From IMG/VR virus record IMGVR_UViG_3300034684_000440, positions 1 through 38,668 of that record: DNA of 38,668 nucleotides; one strand, 5' to 3'. Source of the DNA: a virus. This document shows, piece by piece, positions 32,023 through 38,668 of this stretch (position 1 is the stretch's first letter; each line of letters opens with the position of its first letter). The notes below the pieces were generated by a model that was given only the letters and a program-made list of their open reading frames with translations, was not told where the DNA came from and did no database searches. The translations under genes were made by a program, and so were the position numbers.

Positions 32023-33186
32023 TCAGTTGCGGATTCCCAGTTCTTTCTTGAGCGCCTCTATATACCGTTCACTCACCTGTTCCCATGCAAACAGCGCATT
32101 GCCGAAATGGCCGTAGCAGGAGGTGAGGTTGTAGATCGGGCTGCGAAGCCCCAGCTCCTCGATGATGTCCTTCGGCTTGAGGCTGAAAACACTGCGCACA
32201 GCCTTTGCAAGCCTGCCGTCATCAACCTTTCCGGTTGCGAAGGTGTGTACATCGACGGCCACAGGCTCGGCCTTCCCGATGGCGTACGAGATTGCAACGC
32301 CGCAGCGCTTGGCAAGGCCGGCCGCCACGATGTTCTTTGCGATCATGCGCGCCATGTAGGCTCCGCTGCGGTCCACCTTGGTCGCATCCTTGCCGCTGAA
32401 GGCGCCCCCGCCGTGCAGGGCCAATCCTCCGTAGGTGTCCACCATGATCTTGCGCCCGGTCAGGCCGGTGTCGGCGGCAGGCCCGCCCTCGACGAAACGG
32501 CCCGAGGGATTGATGAGGATCCGGGTATCCGCATCGAGGGGAAAGTGGATGAAGGCAGGCCCGAGCACCTTCCCGATGATCTCGGCCTTGAGGCTGTCCA
32601 GGTTCTTGTCGCGGTCATGCTGGACCGAGACGATGACGGCGGCAACCCTGACGGGCTTGCCGTCCTCGTACTCGACCGACACCTGTGCCTTGCCGTCGCT
32701 GCGGATGCCCATGATGGTGCCGTTCTTGCGGCACTTGTCCAGGATGCTGCAGATGCGGTGGGAGAGCTCAAGCGGCAGCGGGATGGCGGCGGGGGTCTCG
32801 TCGGTTGCATACCCGTACACCGTACCCTGGTCCCCGGCTCCCAGCTCATCGCATCTGCCGTCGGCATCCCTGACCTCCAGGGCGGTGTCGACGCCGCCTG
32901 CGATGTCCGCACTCTGGTTGTGCAGGAACACGCTGATCGTGAATTCCTTGGGATCGTAGCCGCACTCGGCGAGGGCTGTTCGCACCGTCCGGCGCACGTT
33001 GATCCTGCTTCGGCTGGTTATCTCCCCTGCTACGATGATCCGGCCCTTGGTCGCCATGACCTCGCAGGCCACGCGCGAATATGCATCGCTGCTCAAACAG
33101 GCATCGAGGATCGAGTCGGCGATGTAGTCGCACAGCTTGTCGGGATGCCCCTGGCAGACACTCTCTGATGTGAGGTGGTTCTTCAT
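32023..33186 (-). CDS. metK: S-adenosylmethionine synthetase
   Basis: A 387-residue methionine adenosyltransferase, making SAM from methionine and ATP. Signatures are GHPDK with His14, GAGDQG at 116-121 and GGGAFSGKD at 259-267; length matches bacterial MetK. A complete housekeeping-type enzyme inside a phage late operon, next to a methylase, suggests it raises SAM supply during infection. AAAGGA lies 8 bases before the start. Confidence 0.95.
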   Translation of the reverse strand: MKNHLTSESVCQGHPDKLCDYIADSILDACLSSDAYSRVACEVMATKGRIIVAGEITSRSRINVRRTVRTALAECGYDPKEFTISVFLHNQSADIAGGVDTALEVRDADGRCDELGAGDQGTVYGYATDETPAAIPLPLELSHRICSILDKCRKNGTIMGIRSDGKAQVSVEYEDGKPVRVAAVIVSVQHDRDKNLDSLKAEIIGKVLGPAFIHFPLDADTRILINPSGRFVEGGPAADTGLTGRKIMVDTYGGLALHGGGAFSGKDATKVDRSGAYMARMIAKNIVAAGLAKRCGVAISYAIGKAEPVAVDVHTFATGKVDDGRLAKAVRSVFSLKPKDIIEELGLRSPIYNLTSCYGHFGNALFAWEQVSERYIEALKKELGIRN

Positions 33187-33214
33187 GTTTGAATTCCTTT
33201 GATTGTTTGATTTC

Positions 33215-33754
33215 CTAGCGTGGCCGGGGCGCGCTGAGCAGCCGTTCCATCAGGTCGTCCTGCGGGTTCGCACCCTGGTAGGATGCGGCGTTGTTCTCCT
33301 TCACGACCTGGGATATCTGGTACCAGATCTGGGTGGCCTGCTTCATGTACTCTCGGCTCATCGCAACGTACGGAGAAGCGATCGCCGCCCCCGTGGTCGG
33401 GTGCTTTGCCAAAAAGCCGTACTCGCTGACGGCCATCTCGCACTGGATCCAGCGCGCCACCGCCATCGCATACTGGTTGATGACCTGGCTGCTGACCAAT
33501 TCCTCGCACCGCCTGGCCTTGAGCCAGTCCCAGGTCTCCTTGTAGACCTCCGCGGCATCGAGCTCGATGCCGCTCTTCTGGCTTACCGTCAGGTAGTACT
33601 TGACCGGCGGCATGTCCATGCCCTCGAGTGTAGGAGCCTCGGGCAATTGCACCACGCGGGCCTCTCTGCCTTCGCCGATCTTCTCGGAGAGCGCCTTGGG
33701 CTTGCGCCCCGCACCGACGCGTGCACCCCCGCGGTTGGTGCCGTCCTTTGCCAT
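33215..33754 (-). CDS. terS: Small terminase subunit (P27 type)
   Basis: A 179-residue protein with the P27-type N-terminus (GGARVGAGRKPKALSEK) and helical body (YKETWDWLKAR). It recognises the packaging site on phage DNA. I chose the start at 33754 (MAKDGTNRGG) because GAGGGGG lies 6 bases upstream. It is preceded by a strong hairpin and by the HNH gene, and followed by metK. Confidence 0.88.
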   Translation of the reverse strand: MAKDGTNRGGARVGAGRKPKALSEKIGEGREARVVQLPEAPTLEGMDMPPVKYYLTVSQKSGIELDAAEVYKETWDWLKARRCEELVSSQVINQYAMAVARWIQCEMAVSEYGFLAKHPTTGAAIASPYVAMSREYMKQATQIWYQISQVVKENNAASYQGANPQDDLMERLLSAPRPR

Positions 33755-33770
33755 GCCGAACCCCCTCAAC

Positions 33771-33796
33771 AAAAAACGGGGGTCAATCCCCCGTTT
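33771..33796 (-). terminator. Terminator-like hairpin before terS
   Basis: AAACGGGGG pairs perfectly with CCCCCGTTT around a five-base loop. On the minus strand a run of six T bases follows, then GTTGAGGGGG, the terS ribosome binding site. It is a textbook intrinsic terminator between the HNH and terS genes. Confidence 0.8.
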
Positions 33797-33887
33797 GAAT
33801 TCCCGTTTTTACGCGTGATTGCCCCTGCCCGTTGTAACCATATATGCTGTAGAGATTTGCAAGCCCCCTCCAAAGTGCTACGAAAAG

Positions 33888-34247
33888 TTAACTGTGCAAC
33901 CCATCATTTTTTTGTCGTCCGTGGAGGGAGGAATGGCAGCTTGCACACAGGGCCATGAGGTTCTCCTCATCATCGGTACCACCATATCTAGTGGCATTGA
34001 TGTGGTGCACTAGTGTTGCCGCTGTCGTTCTTCCCTGCCTCCGGCACAGCTCGCAGAAGGGATGTTCGTCAAGAAACTTCTTGCGGGCCTTCCTCCAGGA
34101 GGAGCCGTAGCGCTTGTGGGTGCCGGGATCCCGTTGGTTGCGCTCGTAGGTCCTCGCAGCCTCTTTTGCATGCTCCTCGCAATACCGTCCTTCGGTGAGT
34201 CGCGGGCAGCCTGGATGGCTGCACGGTCGCTTGGGCTTGTAGGGCAT
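33888..34247 (-). CDS. HNH endonuclease
   Basis: A 119-residue protein starting MPYKPKRPCSHPGCPRL, with CELC, VHHIN and CASCHSSLHG that form the HNH metal-binding nuclease fold. HNH proteins beside terminase genes in HK97-like phages assist genome packaging. The start at 34247 has AAGGAGA 8 bases upstream, after the leader hairpin. Three truncated copies of its first codons lie further right, each with the same leader, so this is the complete member of a repeated leader-gene unit. Confidence 0.9.
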   Translation of the reverse strand: MPYKPKRPCSHPGCPRLTEGRYCEEHAKEAARTYERNQRDPGTHKRYGSSWRKARKKFLDEHPFCELCRRQGRTTAATLVHHINATRYGGTDDEENLMALCASCHSSLHGRQKNDGLHS

Positions 34248-34266
34248 CGAGGGATCTCCTTGGGGC

Positions 34267-34296
34267 AAAAAGAAAGCCCGGGATGTTTCCCGAGCT
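34267..34296 (-). terminator. Terminator-like hairpin in the HNH leader
   Basis: On the minus strand AGCTCGGGA pairs with TCCCGGGCT (one G-U pair) around a four-base loop. TTTCTTTTTGCCCC follows, then AAGGAGA and the HNH start. It is also the start of the leader repeat R1. Confidence 0.75.
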
Positions 34297-34377
34297 CTGT
34301 ATGGACTTGTCTGAGTGTACAGTAGCGTGAAAGGTGAACTGAGCACAACTGTTATTTTCTGATAAATAAACGATAGG
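34273..34377 (-). repeat. Leader repeat copy R1 (functional HNH leader)
   Basis: About 105 bases shared by four copies: the hairpin, then on the plus strand GGACTTGTCTGAGTGTACAG and GAGCACAACTGTTATTT. It ends at the lipoprotein stop region. On the minus strand it lies directly upstream of the HNH gene, so it may hold a late promoter or regulatory leader. Copies differ by scattered base changes. Confidence 0.85.
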
Positions 34378-34387
34378 TTGCAAAGGA

Positions 34388-34888
34388 TTATTGTTCGATC
34401 GACTCTTGCTGCTTCCTTGCAAAGAACAACGTCCCCATATCCTTGTCTTTCATTGTCAGGAACAGTTCATTCTCGTAGAAAAGGGTATAGCTTTCGGCGG
34501 TATTGTCTTGCATGACAGCATAAACGCGCTTATCAAATAATGTATCGATGTACCAGATGAAATCTTGTTTCTCCTCAGTTTCGCTACCATAGGCCGAGGT
34601 GATTATGGACAAAGTGCCCTGATTATCTAATCCGAACGAAAAGGCGAGTTCAAATCTTGAATCAGAAGGCCAACCCTTCAACCCAAGATTTTTTGCAGTT
34701 TCTCCGAAGTTTTTGTCCGTATACACCCAAGTGCCTATGAACTTGGATTCGAGTTTTTCCTTCTGTTTCGCTGAATATCCACTGGTACCGGTCGACGATT
34801 CACTGCCTTCAAGGGCTAAGGTTTCGCAAGAAACAAGCATGGCAACAAACAGGACGAGGAAAATTATCCGGATGTAAGGTTTTTTCAT
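34388..34888 (-). CDS. Lipoprotein cargo gene
   Basis: A 166-residue lipoprotein. Signal peptide with basic start (MKKPYIR), hydrophobic stretch and lipobox VAMLVSC, then a Ser/Thr/Gly linker. The mature part contains GTWVYTDKNFGETAK and YTLFYENELFLTMKDKDM, like a small beta-barrel lipoprotein. The start at 34888 has AGAGG 5 bases upstream. It is AT-rich compared with the phage core and is flanked by leader repeats R1 and the R2 unit. A surface-altering or superinfection-exclusion role is possible but not shown. Confidence 0.75.
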   Translation of the reverse strand: MKKPYIRIIFLVLFVAMLVSCETLALEGSESSTGTSGYSAKQKEKLESKFIGTWVYTDKNFGETAKNLGLKGWPSDSRFELAFSFGLDNQGTLSIITSAYGSETEEKQDFIWYIDTLFDKRVYAVMQDNTAESYTLFYENELFLTMKDKDMGTLFFARKQQESIEQ

Positions 34889-34914
34889 TTCCACCTCTTA
34901 TGAAAGCCAACGTA

Positions 34915-35019
34915 TCACACCCAGTTTATGGTGGCAAGAATTTTATCAATCAAATCTTCCTGCCGGTGAACCCGGGCACAACCTGCATGGCTGCAAGATC
35001 GCATGGGCTTGTAGGGCAT
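34915..35019 (-). pseudogene. Truncated HNH gene, copy 2
   Basis: Encodes MPYKPMRSCSHAGCARV, the start of the HNH protein with changes, then an unrelated ending of about 17 residues (34 residues in all). The zinc and catalytic parts are missing. The upstream 140 bases differ from the other copies, so its ribosome binding site is lost. Confidence 0.75.
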
Positions 35020-35163
35020 GGGCTTTGCTTGCGTGGGTTGCAAACGCGTAGTAGAATGAACGAGCCAACGGTTGAATCCGGGGAATTGCGGAAGGACTCG
35101 CGGCAGAGGCTCGGTCAATACCGCCGGGCCTCACTTCTTGGTAGTTAAAACACGGACAAATGA

Positions 35164-35269
35164 AAAGCCCGGAAGGATTTCCCGAGCTCTGTATGGACTT
35201 GTCTGAGTGTACAGTAGCGCGAAAGGTTAACTGAGCACAACTGTTATTTTCTGATAATTCAACGATTGG
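35164..35269 (-). repeat. Leader repeat copy R2
   Basis: Second copy of the leader, including the hairpin (with a looser stem, AAGCCCGGA/TTCCCGAGCT) and the GGACTTGTCTGAGTGTACAG block. It is separated from its truncated HNH start by about 145 bases of unrelated sequence. Confidence 0.8.
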
Positions 35270-35573
35270 TTTCAACGGTACAGGGAGTTCCACTCAAGCA
35301 GTCCAGACACCTGTTCCCAACCTCGTTCTCAAGCACTCAAAAACCCCTATACGCGTATATATGTGCATTTGGGCATGCTGCGCTGGCATTATCCCCCTTA
35401 TATTACTGGTATTCATACTAAATAATATTTCAGGAACATAGGAACAGATACAGGGTAATTGCAGATAGGCCAACATTTCATGACCCGTAACTGCATTTGT
35501 TCTCGTTGGCGTAGCAGGAACATGGGAACTGGTGGTGTTCTGTTCCTTGTATCAACGATGAATCGCAAGAACA
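35270..35573. repeat. Repeat B copy 1 with palindrome and GGAACA motifs
   Basis: About 300 bases that recur at 37088-37392. Contains the perfect palindrome TATACGCGTATA (35348-35359), paired GGAACA motifs 8 bases apart (35433 and 35441; 35517 and GGAACT at 35525) and TGTTCTGTTCC (near 35537). It has no convincing gene and resembles a binding-site cluster or a noncoding remnant of an upstream phage module. Confidence 0.75.
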
Positions 35574-35618
35574 CATCGGCCATCTGTTTGGGTACATGCA
35601 GCTGTGATATAAATTGCA

Positions 35619-35678
35619 TCACGATGATAACCTGGGACAGCCTGGATGGCTGAACGGTCGCTTGGGCTTGTAGGGCAT
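35619..35678 (-). pseudogene. Truncated HNH gene, copy 3
   Basis: Nineteen codons, MPYKPKRPFSHPGCPRLSS, then a stop. Homology to the complete HNH protein reaches Leu17. The ribosome binding site has been deleted: only GCCCCAGAC lies between the T-tract and the ATG. Confidence 0.75.
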
Positions 35679-35693
35679 GTCTGGGGCAAAAAG

Positions 35694-35800
35694 AAAGCCC
35701 GGGAGGAATTCCCGAGCTCTGTATGGACTTGTCTGAGTGTACAGCAGCGTGAAAGGTGAACTGAGCACAACTGTTATTTGCTGATGATTCAACGATTGGG
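35694..35800 (-). repeat. Leader repeat copy R3
   Basis: Third copy of the leader with intact hairpin (AAAGCCCGGG...CCCGAGCTC on the plus strand), the GGACTTGTCTGAGTGTACAG block and GAGCACAACTGTTATTT. It is followed on its right by 212 bases without a recognised gene (35801-36012). Confidence 0.8.
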
Positions 35801-36012
35801 TAACAGGGACATCGGGAGCATCCACGAACGACTGGAGCTATATGAGCTCAAGGTAAGGTTGGGTCATGTTGAAAAACACCAAAGTAGTGAAAAGGATACC
35901 GACGCCATTTTTACTGTGGGTTTCTTATTGAGAGCATCATTTTTTTCTTGCGGTCGCTAGGTTTTTAGGTTTGAATTATCCTAATGATATAACTATAAGG
36001 CGGGTAATTAAA

Positions 36013-36900
36013 ATGCAACCTTCTACAAAAGCGACATCATTACGGGAAAAGATTTCTTTCTTCTTACACACGGCACCAAAACATTTGGCCATCATCACCC
36101 TCATGACGGTGGTAGTGCTTACAGCGGGTATTTCCTTTAGCTCTTGCTCGCTAGACCAGGACTTGGACGACACTAGGACGGTGACGATCCCTGTATTCGA
36201 GTCGTACGCACCAATCTCGAGAGCGGTATATATGGATCAAGAAACCAATAACACCAAGCAGTATTTCTTGTCCTTGCCTCCAGTGGTCGGGTGGGAGACG
36301 ACTGAGTTCTCCAGCACCTCCACCACAATCGATTTCGACTTCTTGGATACGAGTGTCACCTGTGACATCGAGGTATTTGATGACCGAGTGGTCTTTACCG
36401 GAGCCAATGACAGTATCGATCTCAACTTCACCGTGTATGATGATGGAAGGTTCTCATACACCGGGATAGTCCTGTCCGAGAGAACCAACGATGATGATGA
36501 TGCTACTGCGAGCTATTGGGGTCTGTTCGAATCAACGATCGAAGGAGAAATCGAAGGAGATTTCATTGCTGGTACGGGAGGAATCTTCAAAACATGGGAA
36601 ATCGCTCCCCAACAGAGTTTCAATGCGACCGAACCGGCTGAAAATTGTGGAAACCTGATATATGGAACCTATGATGTCGGTATCGATCGAGGGCTCCCTT
36701 TCTTCAGGATTGTAACGTTTGATGAGACGGAGAAAGTTGCTTCGTATTATCAGGATCCGACCACTATAACGCTCGACTCGTGGGAATCGAAACGGGGTCT
36801 TTTTGCAACTGTATTTGACATGGGTGCGCTTACCTCAGTTGGGATGACCTTGTATTTGAATGATGGGACATGGGGACCGCATCCCGATGATGTCCTGTAG
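36013..36900 (+). CDS. Secreted lipoprotein-like cargo gene
   Basis: A 295-residue protein on the plus strand. The N-terminal part is basic, with a membrane segment (HLAIITLMTVVVLTAG) and a relaxed lipobox (ISFSSC). The mature protein is acidic and beta-rich (TTIDFDFLDTSVTCDIEVFD). The family is not recognised. I chose ATG 36013 because AAGGCGGG lies 7-9 bases upstream; an earlier in-frame ATG at 35971 has none. It is flanked by leader repeats R3 and R4. The relaxed lipobox would suit a spirochaete host. Confidence 0.7.
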   Translation: MQPSTKATSLREKISFFLHTAPKHLAIITLMTVVVLTAGISFSSCSLDQDLDDTRTVTIPVFESYAPISRAVYMDQETNNTKQYFLSLPPVVGWETTEFSSTSTTIDFDFLDTSVTCDIEVFDDRVVFTGANDSIDLNFTVYDDGRFSYTGIVLSERTNDDDDATASYWGLFESTIEGEIEGDFIAGTGGIFKTWEIAPQQSFNATEPAENCGNLIYGTYDVGIDRGLPFFRIVTFDETEKVASYYQDPTTITLDSWESKRGLFATVFDMGALTSVGMTLYLNDGTWGPHPDDVL

Positions 36901-36954
36901 AAATCGATCTGTGCAGCCACTTTGGCTGCACGGTCGCTTGGGCTTGTAGGGCAT
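36835..36954 (-). pseudogene. Truncated HNH gene, copy 4
   Basis: Starts MPYKPKRPCSQSGC and then runs into unrelated sequence antisense to the end of the plus-strand lipoprotein gene (39 residues in total). Unlike copies 2 and 3 it keeps the ribosome binding site GAAGGAG and the leader hairpin, so a short peptide may still be made. Confidence 0.7.
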
Positions 36955-36976
36955 GGGATTTGCTCCTTCGGGCAAC

Positions 36977-37004
36977 AAAAAAGCTCGGGAATTCCTCCCG
37001 AGCT
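36977..37004 (-). terminator. Terminator-like hairpin in leader copy R4
   Basis: AGCTCGGGA and TCCCGAGCT pair perfectly (9 base pairs) around a five-base loop, with a run of six T bases on the minus strand. It is the best-conserved hairpin of the four leader copies. Confidence 0.75.
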
Positions 37005-37087
37005 CTCGATTGGACTTGTCTGAGTGTACAGTAGTGTGGAACACGAACTGAGCACAGCTGTTATTTTCTGATAAATTAACGATAGGG
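36980..37087 (-). repeat. Leader repeat copy R4
   Basis: Fourth copy of the leader: hairpin, GGACTTGTCTGAGTGTACAG block and a GAGCACAGCTGTTATTTTC block. It is more divergent than R1-R3 (GTGTGGAACACG instead of GCGTGAAAGGTG), which suggests an older or separately acquired copy. Confidence 0.8.
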
Positions 37088-37392
37088 TTTCAACGGTACA
37101 GGGGTTCTACGGAACAGTCCAGGCTCCTGTTCCCGATCGCGTTCTCAAGCACTCAAAAACCCCTATACGCGTATATATGTGTATATACGGGCATGCCGCG
37201 TTGGTATTCTCCCCCCTATATTATCAGTATTCATATCAAATGATATTTCAGGAACATAGGAACAGATGCAGGGTAATTGCTGATAAGCCAATGATTCATG
37301 GCTCGTAACCACATTTGCACCTGTTGCCTTGATGGGAACATGGGAACAGGTGGTGTTCTGTTCCGAGGATTCAGTCCCAAATTGTAAGAACA
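37088..37392. repeat. Repeat B copy 2
   Basis: Second copy of the 300-base noncoding repeat, directly beside leader copy R4, as copy 1 is beside R2. Keeps the palindrome TATACGCGTATA (37164-37175), GGAACA pairs (37251/37259 and 37335/37343) and TGTTCTGTTCC (near 37354). Conservation of these motifs between otherwise drifting copies argues for function. Confidence 0.75.
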
Positions 37393-37414
37393 GTTTTTCA
37401 CCTGGTATTGGATC

Positions 37415-38242
37415 TCAATCTTGAGATGGCCATCCCTTGTAAAGACATGCCAGATAATTGACCAGGGAAATTACTTTCAAGCTATTCATCTCCGTGTCAT
37501 AGTCAAGATTCTTCCCATGGAGAATGGTGTGACGATTCAGAAAAAACTTGTTATCATCTTTTCCCTCGGGTTTGTTGATAGCCGAGAAATTTGTAACTGC
37601 TGATAGCATGGCTTCGAGTAGCAGTGACTCATCAATCAAATCTCTCATGAACTGTGTTTGTTTTATCTTGGGTTGGCTATTGTTGGATGTAAACAGGCAG
37701 GCCTCTCCTGTTTTCAGGTAAGTAATGCCGTCTGCCATGGAGAGAAAGACCGGGATGGAAAACAAATATTTCCCCGTTCTATGCGCATCGAAAGCTTCTG
37801 TTATGAATCTATTACGTTCTGGATACATATGTAAAAGCCGTTGTTCAATCAATTCAAGATGAGAAACATAATATTCTTTGAAAATTCCTGATAATTCCGA
37901 AACCTCGTGATAGAAGAATATTTCTTTCATGAATGTTGAATACTCTTCTTCGGTCTCTCCAATGTCACAAAACCAGCCTTCCTTAGCCAATAATTTGTAC
38001 CGAGCGCTGAGGGTAGCAGAAATTCCTTTGACAAGGGCTTCTGCGAGCGGAATTGTGATCCGAGAGACTTTGTCCAGCATTGAAGAGAAGTGTTTTGCCA
38101 AACTCTCCAAAGGTTCATGATACGTCTGGAGGATACCATCGATTTTTTCACCCGCGTCTGACGTGATTTGCAACAATACTGATGTTGCTTGACCAATTTT
38201 CTTGAATATTTCATTGTATGAGGATTGAGGATTACTTTGCAT
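37415..38242 (-). CDS. HEPN-like protein, candidate defence cargo
   Basis: A 275-residue, AT-rich gene product, mostly helical. Near the C-terminus it has Arg237-His-Thr-Ile-Leu-His242, the Rx4H motif of HEPN ribonuclease domains, within NRHTILHGKNLDYD, followed by a final helix (SLVNYLACLY). HEPN proteins often act in phage defence or toxin systems by cutting RNA. The start at 38242 has AAGGAGA 6 bases upstream. It sits beside repeat B copy 2 and the late regulator. The role is inferred from one motif. Confidence 0.6.
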   Translation of the reverse strand: MQSNPQSSYNEIFKKIGQATSVLLQITSDAGEKIDGILQTYHEPLESLAKHFSSMLDKVSRITIPLAEALVKGISATLSARYKLLAKEGWFCDIGETEEEYSTFMKEIFFYHEVSELSGIFKEYYVSHLELIEQRLLHMYPERNRFITEAFDAHRTGKYLFSIPVFLSMADGITYLKTGEACLFTSNNSQPKIKQTQFMRDLIDESLLLEAMLSAVTNFSAINKPEGKDDNKFFLNRHTILHGKNLDYDTEMNSLKVISLVNYLACLYKGWPSQD

Positions 38243-38332
38243 TAAAAATCTCCTTAATGGAATTTCATAAGGCCTCACGATTGAGTCTAGCACATACTTG
38301 CTGTCAACTGCACAACTTCCTCCCATTAACAG

Positions 38333-38668
38333 CTATCTACGAAACTCATGGTCCATTGATCTATTTGAATCCAATGGGCACTTTATTAATGCCCCTGGAA
38401 CCCTCACCAACCCCAGCGCCTTCCGGTGCAGGTGATAGATGTAGTCCTGGCTGTAGTCCAGCTGGGATGCAATCTGGTCCCAGCCCAGGAAGGTGAGGTA
38501 TCGCATTTCCAGCAGCGTCTCGCACTCCATGTTGTTGACGCCCCTGATGGTTCTCCCGATTTCCTTTTTCAATTGCATCAGCTGGGCGATGCTGGTGTTG
38601 ATCTCAGCCTCAAGCTCCATGATACGAACCACCGCCTCCTCGACCGGAGATCGTCGGATCGAGGCAGA
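38333..38668 (-). CDS. DUF1492-like phage late regulator (partial)
   Basis: Open to the right edge of the window, so the start is not in view. Visible sequence has a coiled start (IMELEAEINTSIAQL), then LLEMRYLTFLGWDQIASQL and a helix-turn-helix (DYSQDYIYHLHRKALGLV). This is the sigma-region-4-like DUF1492 type found upstream of phage packaging genes, probably a late-transcription activator. A conserved leader repeat lies downstream of it before the packaging genes, a candidate target. The last 20 residues after LVRVP differ from the usual ending and may be non-native. Confidence 0.75.
   Translation of the reverse strand, partial: SASIRRSPVEEAVVRIMELEAEINTSIAQLMQLKKEIGRTIRGVNNMECETLLEMRYLTFLGWDQIASQLDYSQDYIYHLHRKALGLVRVPGALIKCPLDSNRSMDHEFRR

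Noticed and set aside
35413-35622. Minus-strand frame of 69 codons inside repeat B
   Set aside because: Equivalent positions of B copy 2 do not keep the frame, so the conserved element is DNA motifs, not protein.
33888-37400. Repeats considered as a CRISPR-like array
   Set aside because: There are only four copies about 105 bases long at irregular intervals, and each is tied to the start of an HNH gene. There are no uniform spacers and no cas genes.

Overview
The window is most of a temperate tailed-phage genome (HK97-type capsid, long tail with a tape measure), seen as a prophage or a viral contig. Almost every phage gene lies on the minus strand, so the functional order runs from right to left. 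The capsid and packaging genes, and the small DUF4314, DUF5049 and DUF7678 genes around metK and the ParB-methylase, resemble a phage group I associate with gut Firmicutes. However, a nested Rz/Rz1-like spanin pair and two lipoprotein genes point to a two-membrane host. A spirochaete such as a Sphaerochaeta relative fits, but that host guess is an inference and is weak. The phage core looks GC-rich, while several inserted cargo genes look clearly richer in AT.

Layout from right to left: a DUF1492-like late regulator cut by the window edge (38333-38668); a cargo zone (33888-38242) with a HEPN-like protein, two lipoproteins and four copies of one leader repeat joined to the first codons of an HNH endonuclease gene, of which only the last copy is full length; small terminase (33215-33754); metK and a ParB-methylase fusion (30762-33186); membrane proteins and spanins (29650-30769); DUF4314, a plus-strand unknown gene, a gamma-glutamylcyclotransferase, DUF5049 and DUF7678 (27325-29586); large terminase (25654-27255); an inserted two-gene nuclease cassette (24250-25627); portal, ClpP-like protease, capsid, head fiber, connector, tail completion genes and tail tube (18111-24147); a tail assembly chaperone with a -1 frameshift (17483-18105); tape measure, hub and two adhesion-type tail proteins (8912-17432).

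The most unusual part follows the tail fiber. Three tightly coupled genes encode a small CxxC protein, a protein whose last half carries 31 cysteines at regular spacings of three or four residues, and a radical SAM/SPASM enzyme (6681-8900). This looks like a phage-borne post-translationally modified peptide system placed in the late tail operon.

Left of it are two plus-strand accessory genes (a predicted modification-sensing restriction nuclease with a clear sigma70 promoter, and a DUF6994-like protein), then a recombination module of zinc-knuckle and SHOCT-like small proteins with two overlapping large serine recombinases (447-4479). Position 1-354 may be the flanking host chromosome.

A second system-level feature is a series of terminator-like hairpins placed just upstream of the ribosome binding sites of several late genes (HNH, terS, terL, portal, head-tail connector, tape measure). 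Most share a U-tract and a TTGCC-like linker before the ribosome binding site. Late transcription would have to pass or regulate these.
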